The notes under the pieces were generated by a model that ran no database searches, was not told the origin of the DNA, and was given only the letters and a program-made list of their open reading frames with translations. From NCBI GenBank assembly GCA_030765045.1, contig CM060970.1, positions 51,028,576-51,092,575 of the forward strand: a DNA stretch of 64,000 nucleotides. Reading direction: 5' to 3'. Positions 1 through 10,267 of the stretch are shown here, in pieces. The position numbers were made by a program, and so were the translations under genes. Each line of letters starts with the position of its first letter. The stretch's first letter is position 1. Source of the stretch: Tenodera sinensis. Taxonomy: Eukaryota; Arthropoda; Insecta; Mantodea; Mantidae.

Positions 1-45
1 AGTAGGTAGAGAAAGACATGTGAATGTAACACATAGAACTTTTTC
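1..45 (+). repeat. R1 dispersed repeat, 3' end (copy a)
   Basis: The first bases match the conserved 3' end of the R1 family: GTAGAGAAAG, then a stretch resembling GTGAGTGCAACACATCAGA. The rest of this copy lies outside the window. Complete 3' ends are seen near 22,545, 27,886 and 44,804. Confidence 0.6.
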
Positions 46-424
46 CCCGCAGGGAAAATTACACGCTAATACCGCAAAATACAAGCACGTGTTTCCATGG
101 AGACGAGAGCGTGCATTATTTCGGGGGACGCCGTCATACCAAAGGTTGAGGTGTGACGAAATTAACCTGTATACATCATAGTAATTAATGCAAGTTAGGT
201 GTAATTTAAATGCATAGCATACGGATTGTTAAAAACTCCCAGAGGAACATGCGAGAACTGCTTTTAGCATTTAGAACCGTACGTAAATTTATGCTAAACA
301 TTCTAAGATCGTAAATCAAAATTCAATGGAAATCACAGTCAGGCAAAATCTGATGGATTATATTCGTGATTTTCTCTTGCACTGACATTTTATATAAACA
401 TTTACAAACTGCTGTTTGCTATAT
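46..424. other. Unassigned sequence
   Basis: AT-rich DNA between two R1 copies. I see no frame, repeat or RNA that I can support. Confidence 0.4.
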
Positions 425-1267
425 TTTTACTCACTTTCCCACAAATATATATAATAGATATAGAAGGTATTACATTCCAAAGATTGGATACCAAAATTTT
501 GCTCGAAATACACGTTCTAGGTCTCCTGAATCCAACAATAGCATTTTTAGCAAACATTTCCTCTGAGTGTGTGCATGTGTATGCGCGCGCATGTGTATGT
601 GTGTGTGTGCGCCGAACATCATAACTCAAAGAGTAGTTAAATAACAAATTTGATATTTAAATGCAGTTTTTCAAGGATGCGTCACGTAGACTTTCAAAAA
701 ATCCCATTTCTAGCTGCCCTTTACATGGGATATTCTTCAAGAATTATGATTTTCTCAAAAATGGCTCCAATGATTTTGTTTAAATCACCATATTTGACAT
801 CTTTTACAACAAACTAATGTATATTTTGAATTTTGTGGGAATAACCTCCGAATTCCTGCTCTTTTGAACGACTTTTGTAGAATGGCAAACCGCAAAAAAG
901 ACAAAATCTTACTACAAAAATATCTAGAACCCTCTTTTTCCCTTTGCAGGTTAACCATTTGAGGTATTTTGTTGTGATTTTTAATACGTTTTAACACATA
1001 TACTCTTCTCAAATGGGAAGTTATTTACTCCCCCTCCCCTCCTGTTCGTGTGAAAAGAACGGAATCTCAAAGCCATCAAATACCAACCAGCTCTTAAAAG
1101 CTTTGAGTATGGTTTATGCTATATCCCCCTGTATCGCTATATTCCCCTATCCCCATTGTAACTACAATAAAATATGCAACCGAACCATTTCCACAATTAA
1201 CAAAGCAGACAGAAGAAAAAAAAAACATTTAATAACAGTCATTTGAGTGCAAACTTCAGATCCTTTT
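425..1267 (+). repeat. R1 dispersed repeat, near full length (copy b)
   Basis: This diverged but nearly complete R1 copy keeps the landmarks in order: the TATTCCACCC-like start, GCATTTTTAG, a GT-rich run near 568-612, CATAACTCAAA, the CCCTTTACATGG block, GATTTTCTCAAAAATGGCTC, ACGACTTTTG, AAGAACGGAATCTCAAAGC and the GTGCAA-type 3' end. All of these recur in the copies at 21.2, 21.8, 25.7, 27.0 and 45.9 kb. Open frames over it on either strand are not conserved between copies, so R1 appears non-coding. It is older (more diverged) than the 27.0 kb copy. Confidence 0.8.
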
Positions 1268-2190
1268 CTAATTTTCCTCAGGATTTATATGAGCTCAGAA
1301 ATGGGTTTAATGCGGTAAATCATGGTAACAAAAGACTACCTTTGGGTTAACAGCATACTGGAATCTTAACCCAAAGTTACATTGTTACATTCCATGCTGA
1401 GAGAACCTTTCTTTCACTTTTGTTGACTTAATCATTTCCAGCTTATTCTTGCAGCTTATTAAAAATTCAACATGAGCGAACTATCATAATGCAATTATCT
1501 TCAGTAAACTAGCACCCCGAACACTTAAGTTTTTCGTTAATTTCATTGAGATTAACGAATGATTGTACGAAAAATGTGAAAATTTTATGAGAATCGCCAA
1601 AGAGCTTTACTAGTTTCATCTCTTATTATGCGACATTAAACTTCTTATATCGCTTCTTTTAAATTTTTAATTTGCAGCTAATCAGATCTAGCTTTGTTTT
1701 TACGGTTTGTAACAACCGTTTATAGTGAATTTGGATTCAATGAATTGTGTTTTGGTATAATGCCAATGTTTCCAATAGTTCTAATTTGTTAAATCTAACC
1801 AGCCAGGAGGTTCATTGTGATTTGAATACGTACAAGGATATCTTTGTGCTAGGCTCTTTTGGTTTTTTTTTCCGACACCAGAAGCCCATTTTTTCGAAAT
1901 GGTTCTCTATGATAGTCATGCATTCCGTGACGATGCGGGTGTGCGACTGTCGGACTGAGATTGAAGATAAGTCAGGCATATATGAAGAAAGCTTGAAAGG
2001 GGCATGCGAGTATGTTTTTTCGGATTCCCAGTATATTTTTCAGAATGTTTTTAAAATGTTCAATGGATGTTGTTCTGCTTTCGTCAGTCGTTCAAAATAA
2101 AATTTCAACTTTTTTAATTTTACCAAATTCTTTTTTCTAAACTCTAAAATTCGAATTCGGATTCAACACTTTATAATACTGGGTAGTCGG
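1268..2190. other. Unassigned sequence with one 117-codon open frame
   Basis: No repeat that I recognise. A plus-strand frame is open from 1747 to 2100 without an ATG start (it opens at GTG). Its stop overlaps an AATAAA hexamer. The C-terminal half is Cys-, Ser- and Phe-rich and resembles no family I know. A frame this long is expected by chance in AT-rich DNA of this size. Confidence 0.3.
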
Positions 2191-3180
2191 AATTGAGGCG
2201 GTAGGTGGAAGGACATACGTCTGTAAAATTGGCATTTTAAGACAAAAAAATAAAAAAAATTTAATATTGAAATTGCTTCTACTTTTATTGTATCATTTGT
2301 TCATTGAAAACAAAAGAATAAAATATTACTACAATTCAAACAAATGTTCCTGAACATTTTTGTATTTCTTTTGCGTTAACGAATATGGAATATAACATTT
2401 AAACTTTTGGACGTCGGTGCCCTTCTTCCGTAGGACATTCCAAGATATATTTATCCTCTGAATAAAAGCTCAGTTTATCTTCTGCACCATTTGAAGGTGT
2501 AGTATGCTCCAACAAACCCGAAATCCAGGTACCGATGAGGTGTTCAAGGTCTTTCTTTTTTGCCACATTGACTGGAACAATCCTCAATCTCTTTATGGAC
2601 ACACCTAAGGTTATCACAATCAGAGTATGATATAGTTCCATATATTGCCCAACTATTGATAGAAAATACGTTTCATTTTGGGGCTTTTGAGAGCCCTGAA
2701 CTTTCATTTATTTATGGTAATCGACTCTCTTGGAGTTCAGCAGGAAATGTATCACATCATCTTAATGAGCAGCAATCGAAATGAACAGCAAATTGTTTAG
2801 CTGACATGTATTTCCCAGAAAAGCTGGTACATGCCTGGTACTAACTTTATTTTTGACGTCTCCAATCTTCTTTGTGAATAGATCTTTTTCTACCACGTTT
2901 ACCAATTGAATTGGTATTGTATTCTAAATAATTAGTACATATAACAAACCAGAGATCCAAACAACTCAACAGCAATATAACATCTGGAAAATAACCTGCT
3001 TTAGAATAGTGCTACTAAAATATAGATAAAATTACTGCTTTTAAAAAACTGCCACTACACACAATTTACCTCACTCAAAATTTCTGTCCTACATTTATAA
3101 ATATGAAGATTTCAAAAATGCATTCAGCTAAAAAAGGGCACTTCGACTAACATGTCCTTCTTCTACCTACCGCCTCAATT
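2191..3180. mobile_element. R5, 990 bp element with terminal inverted repeats
   Basis: The ends are inverted copies of each other. The left end begins AATTGAGGCGGTAGGT and runs to AAGGACAT. The right end, read on the minus strand, begins with the same 16 bases and also reaches AAGGACAT about 25 bases in. Identity then decays. This is the hallmark of a DNA transposon or a large foldback unit. I could not find a convincing target duplication: the flanks GTAGTCGG and ACAGCTGC differ. A minus-strand frame at 2399-2707 (about 102 codons) lies inside but resembles no transposase I recognise. The superfamily is unknown. Confidence 0.6.
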
Positions 3181-3859
3181 ACAGCTGCATTATATTCCAC
3201 TCGCCATTTTAAAGAGCCGTTTTTCATTACGTGACAAGAACGTACGAAAGGCCAAAGCCGTGATGGACCGCGGTTTGCAACCAGTGAGTGCTGACTAAAA
3301 AGTTCTCCCATTAGAGAGGTGTGACGCAGTAAAAACAGCATACATTTGGGCCGAGTCAGGTAAGTGCACAAGCTGGCATGACCGCAAGAACAGCAAATCC
3401 TCTTAGCTGCCCGCACCTTTAACTTCTGCAACTAAACTTTTGTATCTGTATTCCATTAACGAGAACTCGACCAGGGACAAGAGCTTCTCGGAGCCAAGTG
3501 CTGGGCTATAGATAACGTGCCATTCACGATCCATCGCTCCATTGTTTGTGGTTACCTAAGGCTAAACAAGCAGTTAAGCCTTTTAGTAGGTTCTGTGCCT
3601 TGCTCCCAAAGCACACCAGCTGAAGGACGAAGAGTTCCGCAATTAGTATGCTTTGGAAAAGCACCAGGTTCATTGTGTATGAAAACTCAATGTCTAAGTA
3701 ACAGGCTTAACATTATTTCACAACAGTTCTGCAGACAATTTACACAAAAGCCTTATTTTTTCAGCAAACTGAGATTAAACACAATTACTGTTAAAACTAG
3801 AAGATATTGATAGCCTAGAGCTCAAATATTAACTATATACAGTTGTTTAACGACGCTGT
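3181..3859. other. Unassigned sequence
   Basis: Open frames of 94-97 codons occur on both strands (3147-3431 minus, 3517-3810 plus), but they lack family motifs. I see no repeat structure. Confidence 0.35.
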
Positions 3860-4060
3860 CAATTGTTAAGATCACATCAGCGTTGCCGGTGTGCCGGAAT
3901 TTCGTCCCGCAGAGTTATTTTACATGCCAGTAAATCTACTGACATGGAGCTGTCGTTTTTAAGCACACTTACAAACTATCGGTCTGGGCCGGATTTGAAC
4001 CCACGACTTTGGGATCAGTAAGCCAGCGTTTAACCAACTGAGCCACCCAGATGGACTTAA
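3860..4060 (-). mobile_element. tRNA-derived SINE (S1), antisense
   Basis: Read on the minus strand, a tRNA-like head carries an A box (TGGCTCAGTTGG) and a B box (GGGTTCAAATCC) about 35 bases apart. A body follows with GTAGATTTACTGGCATGTAA, AACTCTGCGGGACGAAATTC and CCGGCACACCGGC. As I recall, this body is typical of an abundant tRNA-SINE of hemimetabolous insects. The head lacks good acceptor pairing, so it is a SINE and not a functional tRNA gene. Pol III boxes would drive transcription if active. No clear target duplication is seen. Confidence 0.8.
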
Positions 4061-4559
4061 ACCAAGATGATACATTCTTTCAAAATGTATTTCTTAAAAT
4101 GAAAAATTTAAACATGTAATATAAAATATCTGGAAAACTACTTTGTGTTTTAAATTATATTATCGGTGTTTATAAAGGGGTACTCACAGAAAATTTATAG
4201 AGATTATGATCAAAATATTGTGTTGAGATACTTTTATTTGAGCTTCCTTTAGATGAGATATAATGAGTATCATAATTAGGTTACAGCTATTCTTATTTCA
4301 ACCACTGTATACTACTTTGTTATTGCAGCGGCTTTTCTTCCAGAGTTTCGTTTTTAATTTGTATTCTTATGTTTCTCCCTAAATCCGGAGTATTATAAAT
4401 AAGCGCGTACGGTCTACTAGACGCGCGACTGTTAGAAAGTAATGTTGCTACACCTTACGTTAAATAAGTGTACTCATCTGTTTATTTCAAATGTACCGAA
4501 ATTTCAATTCAAGAATTTGTATTTCAGAGAAATTAAAAGTACATAAGTAAACTTTTTTT
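4061..4559. other. Unassigned sequence with a TATA-like site
   Basis: AT-rich. Around 4392-4430 a TATTATAAATAAG motif is followed by a short inverted repeat (GCGCGT with ACGCGC). This could be part of an old LTR promoter, but no LTR ends are visible. Confidence 0.25.
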
Positions 4560-4710
4560 TTTTTTTTTTGGTGTGTGAGAATTCTTTGAAAATCTTCGCC
4601 TTGCATTCTTAAGATTACTATCAATTTTGCATGTATTCCATTTTTAATTTGGACCAAAAACCATTTCTCGAAAAACGCCTCTGAGTCATGCCATTTAGCA
4701 GGATATATGT
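4560..4710 (-). repeat. R1 fragment, antisense and diverged (copy q)
   Basis: On the plus strand, GAATTCTTTGAAAATCTTCG matches the complement of the R1 block that contains CGAAGATTTTGAAG. CTCGAAAAACG and GAGTCATGCC further along match the complement of R1's CATAACTCAAAAACGAAAAG. The middle is heavily diverged, so the outer limits are approximate. Confidence 0.4.
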
Positions 4711-4792
4711 AGTGTCAAAATTTAAGTATCTCTTGTGCTTTTTTCTTTATCAAACTGCTTCTATTGCTTTGATGCTTTTATTACATCCAATT

Positions 4793-4840
4793 CACACACA
4801 CACACATACGCACGCACGCACGCGCGCGCGCGCGCTCGCG
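4793..4840. repeat. CA/CG alternating simple repeat
   Basis: CACACACA shades into CGCACGCACG and then CGCGCGCG, ending at the tail of the adjacent antisense SINE. A similar alternating run occurs inside several R1 copies. Confidence 0.9.
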
Positions 4841-4985
4841 TTGACACTCCCATTAATACTGCCACACTCTAGGAAGCGAGGGTAATAATCCTAATGCAAG
4901 AAAAATCGCCACTCTCCCAGCCGGGAATCGAACCCGGGATCCCTTACACAGCAGGTAGGTGCTCTACCGACTGAGCTACGGGGCC
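4841..4985 (-). mobile_element. tRNA-derived SINE (S2), antisense
   Basis: On the minus strand the head reads GGCCCCGTAGCTCAG (A box), then a B box GGGTTCGATTCCC, and the body GGGAGAGTGGCGATTTTT. The body ends with AATGGGAGTGTCAA next to the CG-rich run. The same head and body occur in sense at 48,413-48,560, which defines a family. The D-arm and T-arm are well formed, with GCT at the anticodon position. The acceptor stem has three mismatches, the anticodon stem has one, and there is no 3' CCA context, so I read it as a SINE and not a tRNA gene. Confidence 0.8.
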
Positions 4986-7724
4986 AGCAACATTTGAGTA
5001 TTGCATTTGTACTATAGCGAAAATTTTCTATTTTTTGCAGTAAATATAAGAAATCCTTTAAATAACATTTTTCTTCCAAAGGGGTTACAAGGCTGAAATA
5101 GCCAATGGCGTCACACTGATGTACGTATTTTTGTTTACATCGCAACATGTTTACAATAGAGTGGACATAGCTGTTTTTTCACTGTGTGAATAGATCCTGG
5201 AACTCGCTTATGGCTTTGTGCTTTATCAGAAATTTTAGTGGTTCTTTCAGAAACTTGACAGGGGTAAAGCTTCTGTGTATTAAGATTCCATTACTTGTAA
5301 AGCATTGGGGAATAAGAAACAACATCTAACCTTTGTTTTCATTGTTTTGCTGCCAAAATGTACTAAAGTGCTGAAGAAAATGGTTAAAAGACTAAATGAT
5401 CTTACTGTAAATCCGGTGTGTTCCTTGACGCCATTTTTGCTAATTACGAAAACGTTCCATTTCCAAGCGTTGTTTTCAAGTTCACTGTAGCATCCATCGC
5501 TTCCTTGGGAGCAATCTTGTCTCGCTGGTGATGTAAGTTAATTAACGTCGGTTACGACAGCACGAGATAATTTTCCCGGAAACTCACTTTTTGCAAATAC
5601 CCAGAGACACTAGTATAAACATAGTTGATAAGTCCGGGGAAAAACATGTAAAGCGAATATATGAAAACCTTTCTCTATACTATATGAATAAATTATGCAA
5701 TTGGCATGTATATCTTCCAGTTTCAGAGGCAAAAACGTGATAGCGATTGCTTATCAATTAATTTTAGATTCTACGAATACTGAAATGACATTAGCAGGCG
5801 TTGTAGAAAGGATGAAAAAGAGAAAAAATTATATAACTGCAGCCCATTATGCATCTGCAAGTACAGCAGGCAGAGCAACAATGGTCTGAATCAATTGACA
5901 ACTGTCCGGAAAGCAAGCCCATATTTATAAGGTAAAAGAGATAGTCTCCTAATAAGAGATACGGATGTATCCGGGAATGACGTGCCGTTGTCTGCTAGAA
6001 ATAGTTGTAACATAATGCCAACGCTTTTGTTTAAATAACACATTGTGTTAGTGTCACCCTGAGGAGAAACCTTTGTTGCACGAGTTGGAAAATTCATTGC
6101 CATATTATTTGAAGCCAAGAAACTCTATGAAGGCGATTTATAGGTAATTGGTAATATGGTAATATATGATCCATTGAGGTTGTTATAAGTGGATTTAGTA
6201 ATATCTCCAATAATATTTCATTTTCGAACATAAGCAGCCATGGTATTCCAGTGTATCTTGGATCCTAATAAGTGACAACACGTGGTTCCAAACAAGAATC
6301 GCTATCTGACGCAGTGATGATATAGATGAACGTTTATTCCGCACTGGTTTATATTCCAAAGGCATCTAAAGGAAAAAGCGAGCACTAGTGCTACTGTATT
6401 TGACTGTACGAAATTGTGAAAAGGCATTCTCTATTTCTAGGATAGATATCGAAGTAATTCAAAAACATAATGAACGGAAAAACTGATACTTTCATATGAA
6501 CAATAATTCAAAAGGACTTTGTTACCGAAAACCCATTCCGTATCTCCTTAAAGAAAACTTCTCAACACGGGATCATTTTGCCACCAACCTTCGATTTCCC
6601 TTCGCCAAGTGTTGATTCGCTGACTTTCCGCGCAAGATCACAGACCAATAACAATAAAATTCGCAGAAAAATAAATTGTAGGTGATGGGTTTAACGTCCT
6701 TAACTTATTTTGATATATGTACATAACCTCATTTGCCTGTGGTTGCTTTGCAGGCCGCCATATTAGCTCAGCTGTTGAACGCCCTCTTGCGGTTAGCTCC
6801 CGCTTACGTTTGTAAATGACAACATTTCACGATAACTTTATGAATAAGTTTCATGTTCTAATGCTCATGCTTAATTTAATAAGTTAATTGTCCCTACATG
6901 TAGGTACTCAACTATCTTTTGTCCAAGGAACGAACGTATGAACTCTGGTGGTAAGTACATGAACAGCAGCAGTAACAGATAAAAATGTCGTGGTGACGTG
7001 TTTGGTGGAGATGACAGCTGGGTATATGACATGCATGCGGTGTATTCGGCCTGTCGAAACCAGATCTCATAATGTGGAGCTTCAACACCCCCTGAGGAAC
7101 TTGTCACTTTACTGCAGTAACCAATGGGATTTGTTCACCCGTTGCTTGGAGCATTAATTGAGGATTAGGTTCTGCCTTGTAAACAGAGCTCAGGACTAAG
7201 CCCATGGGGTTACTAGGCGAGATGTAGGACCTTGCAATATGTTCCTTACATCCATAGACATAGAAATCCAAATTAAGGAGTTATATCTTAAGATAAGTGA
7301 CAAAAACTGAAAGAAAACACATTGTTTCTTTGGTTTGCGAATTTGAAAATTGAGAAATGAAAGAAAGAGTGTCTTGAAGCAAAGGTATCCAGTACGTAAT
7401 GGTAGAGTAGATGAGAGTCAGTTATTTTCAGAATGTTTAGGTACAGACCATTGGTGGAAAACTTAATATTTCTATTTAGTCATATTGTACGAAAGAGCCG
7501 ACAGTGAGAAACAATTTTTAAGGCCAGTCAGAACTTAGAAGTGTAGGAAAAAATGTTACGGCAGCGATATATGATTCTTTGGAGAAGCTTATGTAACTAG
7601 CCACTACTTCCCCACCTCCTCTTTCAGTCGGAGGATGATCAGTTCTTGCCTATGACATGTAGAAACACAATCACACAGACAATCTCAGTGACGGGCACAA
7701 ACAGGCGATTCTATGGCAGTTCTA
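4986..7724. other. Unassigned 2.7 kb
   Basis: Several 60-85 codon frames exist on both strands (for example 5695-5889 plus and 6871-7107 minus), but none has a recognisable domain or codon pattern. I see no inverted ends, SINE boxes or long simple repeats. Confidence 0.35.
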
Positions 7725-8080
7725 TATCATAACTTGAATTTTCTGGAAATGACGTCAGAAGAACTCTTCGTTCTGGATAACTTTTGCATAAATGGTAAAC
7801 AGTAAGAGACAAAGTCTTACTAAAAAAATGTGGACCTGGTTAAAACACGATTTATGTCAAATATACTTTTTTATTAATTTGTTCTTTCTTGAGTTAACCA
7901 TTTCCGGGATATTCTTTATTATTTGTGTGAATTTGCCAATACTTATACATTTCTCAAATAAGAAAACTTTTTCACTTTTTACCTCTTGGCCTTGCAAAGA
8001 GAACGGAATTCCAAAGGCATCGCACAGCAACCAGGTGTTAAAACTTGTTTATCTTTTAAACTCTACAGTAATTTATTCTT
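7725..8080 (+). repeat. R1 fragment, 3' portion (copy c)
   Basis: It starts at the R1 block TTGAATTTTCTGG and continues through ATAAATGGTAAACAGTAAGA, AACCATTTCCGGGATATTC and GCAAAGAGAACGGAATTCC. It then decays shortly before a pogo/Tigger remnant. The R1 3' end is absent. Confidence 0.75.
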
Positions 8081-8129
8081 TTCGCTCATAGATTAATATA
8101 GAACAGGTGCTTGCTTGTGTTGTACCATT

Positions 8130-8410
8130 TACTATGATGTCAACGAAACGAAAACATGGTTCCTGTACGTTAAAAGAAAAACTGAATGTGCTTAAGCGAC
8201 TTGACATGAGGGAAAATACTACATTTTTGTGCAGTAAACATTTCGTCCCGACGTATGTAGTTTCGATAAGTTTGTCAGTTTTATAATAAAATACTTTCCC
8301 TACATTACAAATAGGCTTTTTATTTATTTTTTTATTTATATTTTGTCTTTTAATTGTGGATTGTGTCCGAATTTCGGATTTGCGGGGTTGGGATTAGCGT
8401 GGTTGTACTG
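8130..8410 (+). mobile_element. pogo/Tigger transposon remnant
   Basis: From 8133 the plus strand encodes MSTKRKHGSCTLKEKLNVLK, continuing with RLDM. This fits the start of the psq-type helix-turn-helix at the N-terminus of pogo/Tigger and CENP-B-like transposases. The frame is lost after about 30 residues. At 8364-8410 the complement begins CAGTACAACC and contains AACCCCGCAAATCCGAA, which matches the usual Tigger-type terminal inverted repeat. Almost the whole transposase, including the DDE domain, is deleted. The left terminal repeat is not identifiable and the TA duplication is decayed. Confidence 0.7.
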
Positions 8411-8524
8411 TGTAATTTATTATCATTATTGCTATTATTCTTTTTATTAGTATTAATGTGTTATCAACTTTAGTTTAGCGCCCTTTAACCAGTTAAATAA
8501 TATCGGAAGATGAATGACTGATAT

Positions 8525-8700
8525 GAGTGAAATTATACGTATTTAAGTCCCGGGTTTATAGGGCTTTAAAGCTACCGGATGTTCATCTTATCAGGATATG
8601 GAAAAACCTCGGTAACAAACCTTGAGTTATGTGGGTAACTCACCCCTCTATTCAAACTCAAGACCTCTTCGATGGGAGGCAGACACGCTGACCCCATATG
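8525..8700 (-). mobile_element. tRNA-derived SINE, diverged, antisense (S7)
   Basis: The minus strand shows GGTCAGCGTGTCTGCC (A-box side) and TTGAGTTTGAATAG (a weak B box). A GAGGTTTTTCCATATCC body follows, of the sort found in insect tRNA-SINEs. Divergence is high and the ends are approximate. Confidence 0.5.
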
Positions 8701-9151
8701 TAGTCTATTATTATAAACATCAGTAACAATAAAAATAGTAACAATAATAACGCTAACAATAACAATAATAACAACAACCTAAGAACATTTTATATTCTCG
8801 CGTACCTAAATTCCAGAGGCGCTATTGAGAGAACCAGAATCTTCTGTAAGTTTCTCTTCTCCTTGCTTCTTGAACATTGTCAAACTGAATATTTCGAACA
8901 CCTACATAAGTGTAATCACTTATGGTCAGTGAGTGCGTTTTCGGTGCGGAAAAATTGTTGTTTTACGATTAACAGTGACGACTGCTGTGACTTGCAGCAA
9001 GTGCTGCTACCGTAAGAGTTGAGAGGCCCTGTGTTCGACTTCACCACCGAGTGACCGTGCGGAAAGTATTTCATTATGCCCTTACGTTTAAAAACTAATC
9101 AAGTCACAATATTATCTATGTATATTGCTTGAAAGTTTCAAATATGTACGT
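8701..9151. other. Simple repeat plus unassigned sequence
   Basis: An impure AAC/AAT run lies at about 8720-8778. Near 8990-9055 there is a weak tRNA-like B box (GTGTTCGACTTC) but no matching A box. Nothing else is supported. Confidence 0.35.
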
Positions 9152-9159
9152 GTTGCTAT

Positions 9160-10259
9160 TAGGGTTACCAGATCACCCGTTTTTACCGGGGGCCACCCGT
9201 TTTTTCAGACCCTTCCCCGATCCCCCATTCAGTTTTCGAATATTTTGCGAAAACACCCGTTTTTTGGTTAGCAGTAAAATTATATTATTTGTTTATCACT
9301 TCAATTCATTCTGAAAATGAATTCACACGCTGCGCCTTTAGCAATTGCTTTGTGTGCACTCTAGTGGGTCTTTGCTGAACTCTGCTTAAAGTTTACCGCA
9401 TCTGTACGCCGCATCACTTTCTCTTCTGTCTTTGTGTACTGTCAGGGTAGAATAGAAAGAAGGTAGGCCACTCTGGTACAATTGCTGCCATTGGTTACAA
9501 GCAACATACGTCACCTGGTTTTCTGCCCTTTCATACAAACTAGCGGCAGTGCTCTGTAAAACAGAATAAACTTCTACAACAGTTTTGTTCTCTCCTTCGA
9601 TGTGCAGAATTTGCTTTTGCAAAAAACTCATTACACTGTGTACAAACAATAAGTACCCTTCTGACAATGGATGTTCACTTGAAATCCACTTTCAATTGCT
9701 ATCTGAACTGCGAGTGCTCTCCTCCAACCATTTTGTTCCTTTAAAGATAAAGGAAGTTATTTGTAAATGTGATGATGAAAATTTATAGTGTTAACATAGT
9801 TATTGATGATTCTGTACTCTTAGATTAAATAAGTGCTTAAAGAACTTGCCACAAAATGAACTCTGCAACATTGGTAGGAAAAAGTGTTGCCGAGAAATGG
9901 TACGCATAGTATATGCATAATAATGATGAATGTATAGAATTGTTGAAAGTAGTACAGTACTATTTTGCTATACCTGCACATAATTCAGCTGTAGAGAGTA
10001 TATTTTCTCTGCTAAGTGTTCAGTGGATAGATGAGCGAAATAAGCTTACTGCCGAAAATGTAAAGTTAATGTTGATCATAATGTACAACATGAAAAATGT
10101 AACTTGTGCTCAATATTGTGACAGGATTATCTGTAAAAAGGATTTCCTGAAAAGGGTCAAAGGAAATGAAAAGTATGTGATATAAATGTCGTTAACTGAA
10201 TTTTCCCAGTTTTTTTACATCATCCCCCAGTTTTTTTACATCATGATATGGTAACCCTA
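9160..10259 (+). mobile_element. hAT-family DNA transposon, internally deleted
   Basis: The left end begins TAGGGTTACCAGATC. The right end, on the complement, begins TAGGGTTACCATATC. The flanks GTTGCTAT (9152-9159) and GTTGCTAC (10260-10267) form an 8 bp target duplication with one mismatch. Short inverted ends and 8 bp duplications are diagnostic of hAT. Inside, 9913-10185 still encodes the C-terminal hAT dimerisation domain. The rest of the roughly 600-residue transposase is missing or scrambled, so it cannot move on its own. The TACATCATCCCCC-like motif near the right end is doubled. Confidence 0.9.
9913..10185 (+). pseudogene. hAT transposase C-terminal dimerisation domain
   Basis: About 90 codons remain open. 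The stretch IPAHNSAVESIFSLLSVQW, then DERNKLTAENVK, matches the signature of the hAT C-terminal dimerisation region, in which P, A/S-V-E and F-S hold the hydrophobic core. That region lets transposase monomers oligomerise in the nucleus. The catalytic RNase H-like domain and the BED finger are absent from this copy. The last codons (KKDFLKRVKGNEKY) look like a natural C-terminus about 70 bases before the terminal repeat. It is a relic inside the 9160-10259 element. Confidence 0.85.
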
Positions 10260-10267
10260 GTTGCTAC

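Noticed and set aside
503..620. Direct-repeat or CRISPR-like spacing of GT runs in several places
   Set aside because: These are microsatellites within R1. There are no regular unique spacers, and the genome is eukaryotic.
4905..4985. Possible tRNA gene with GCT at the anticodon position on the minus strand
   Set aside because: It has no long variable arm as tRNA-Ser would need, the acceptor stem is mismatched, and a SINE body follows that is shared with 48.4 kb.
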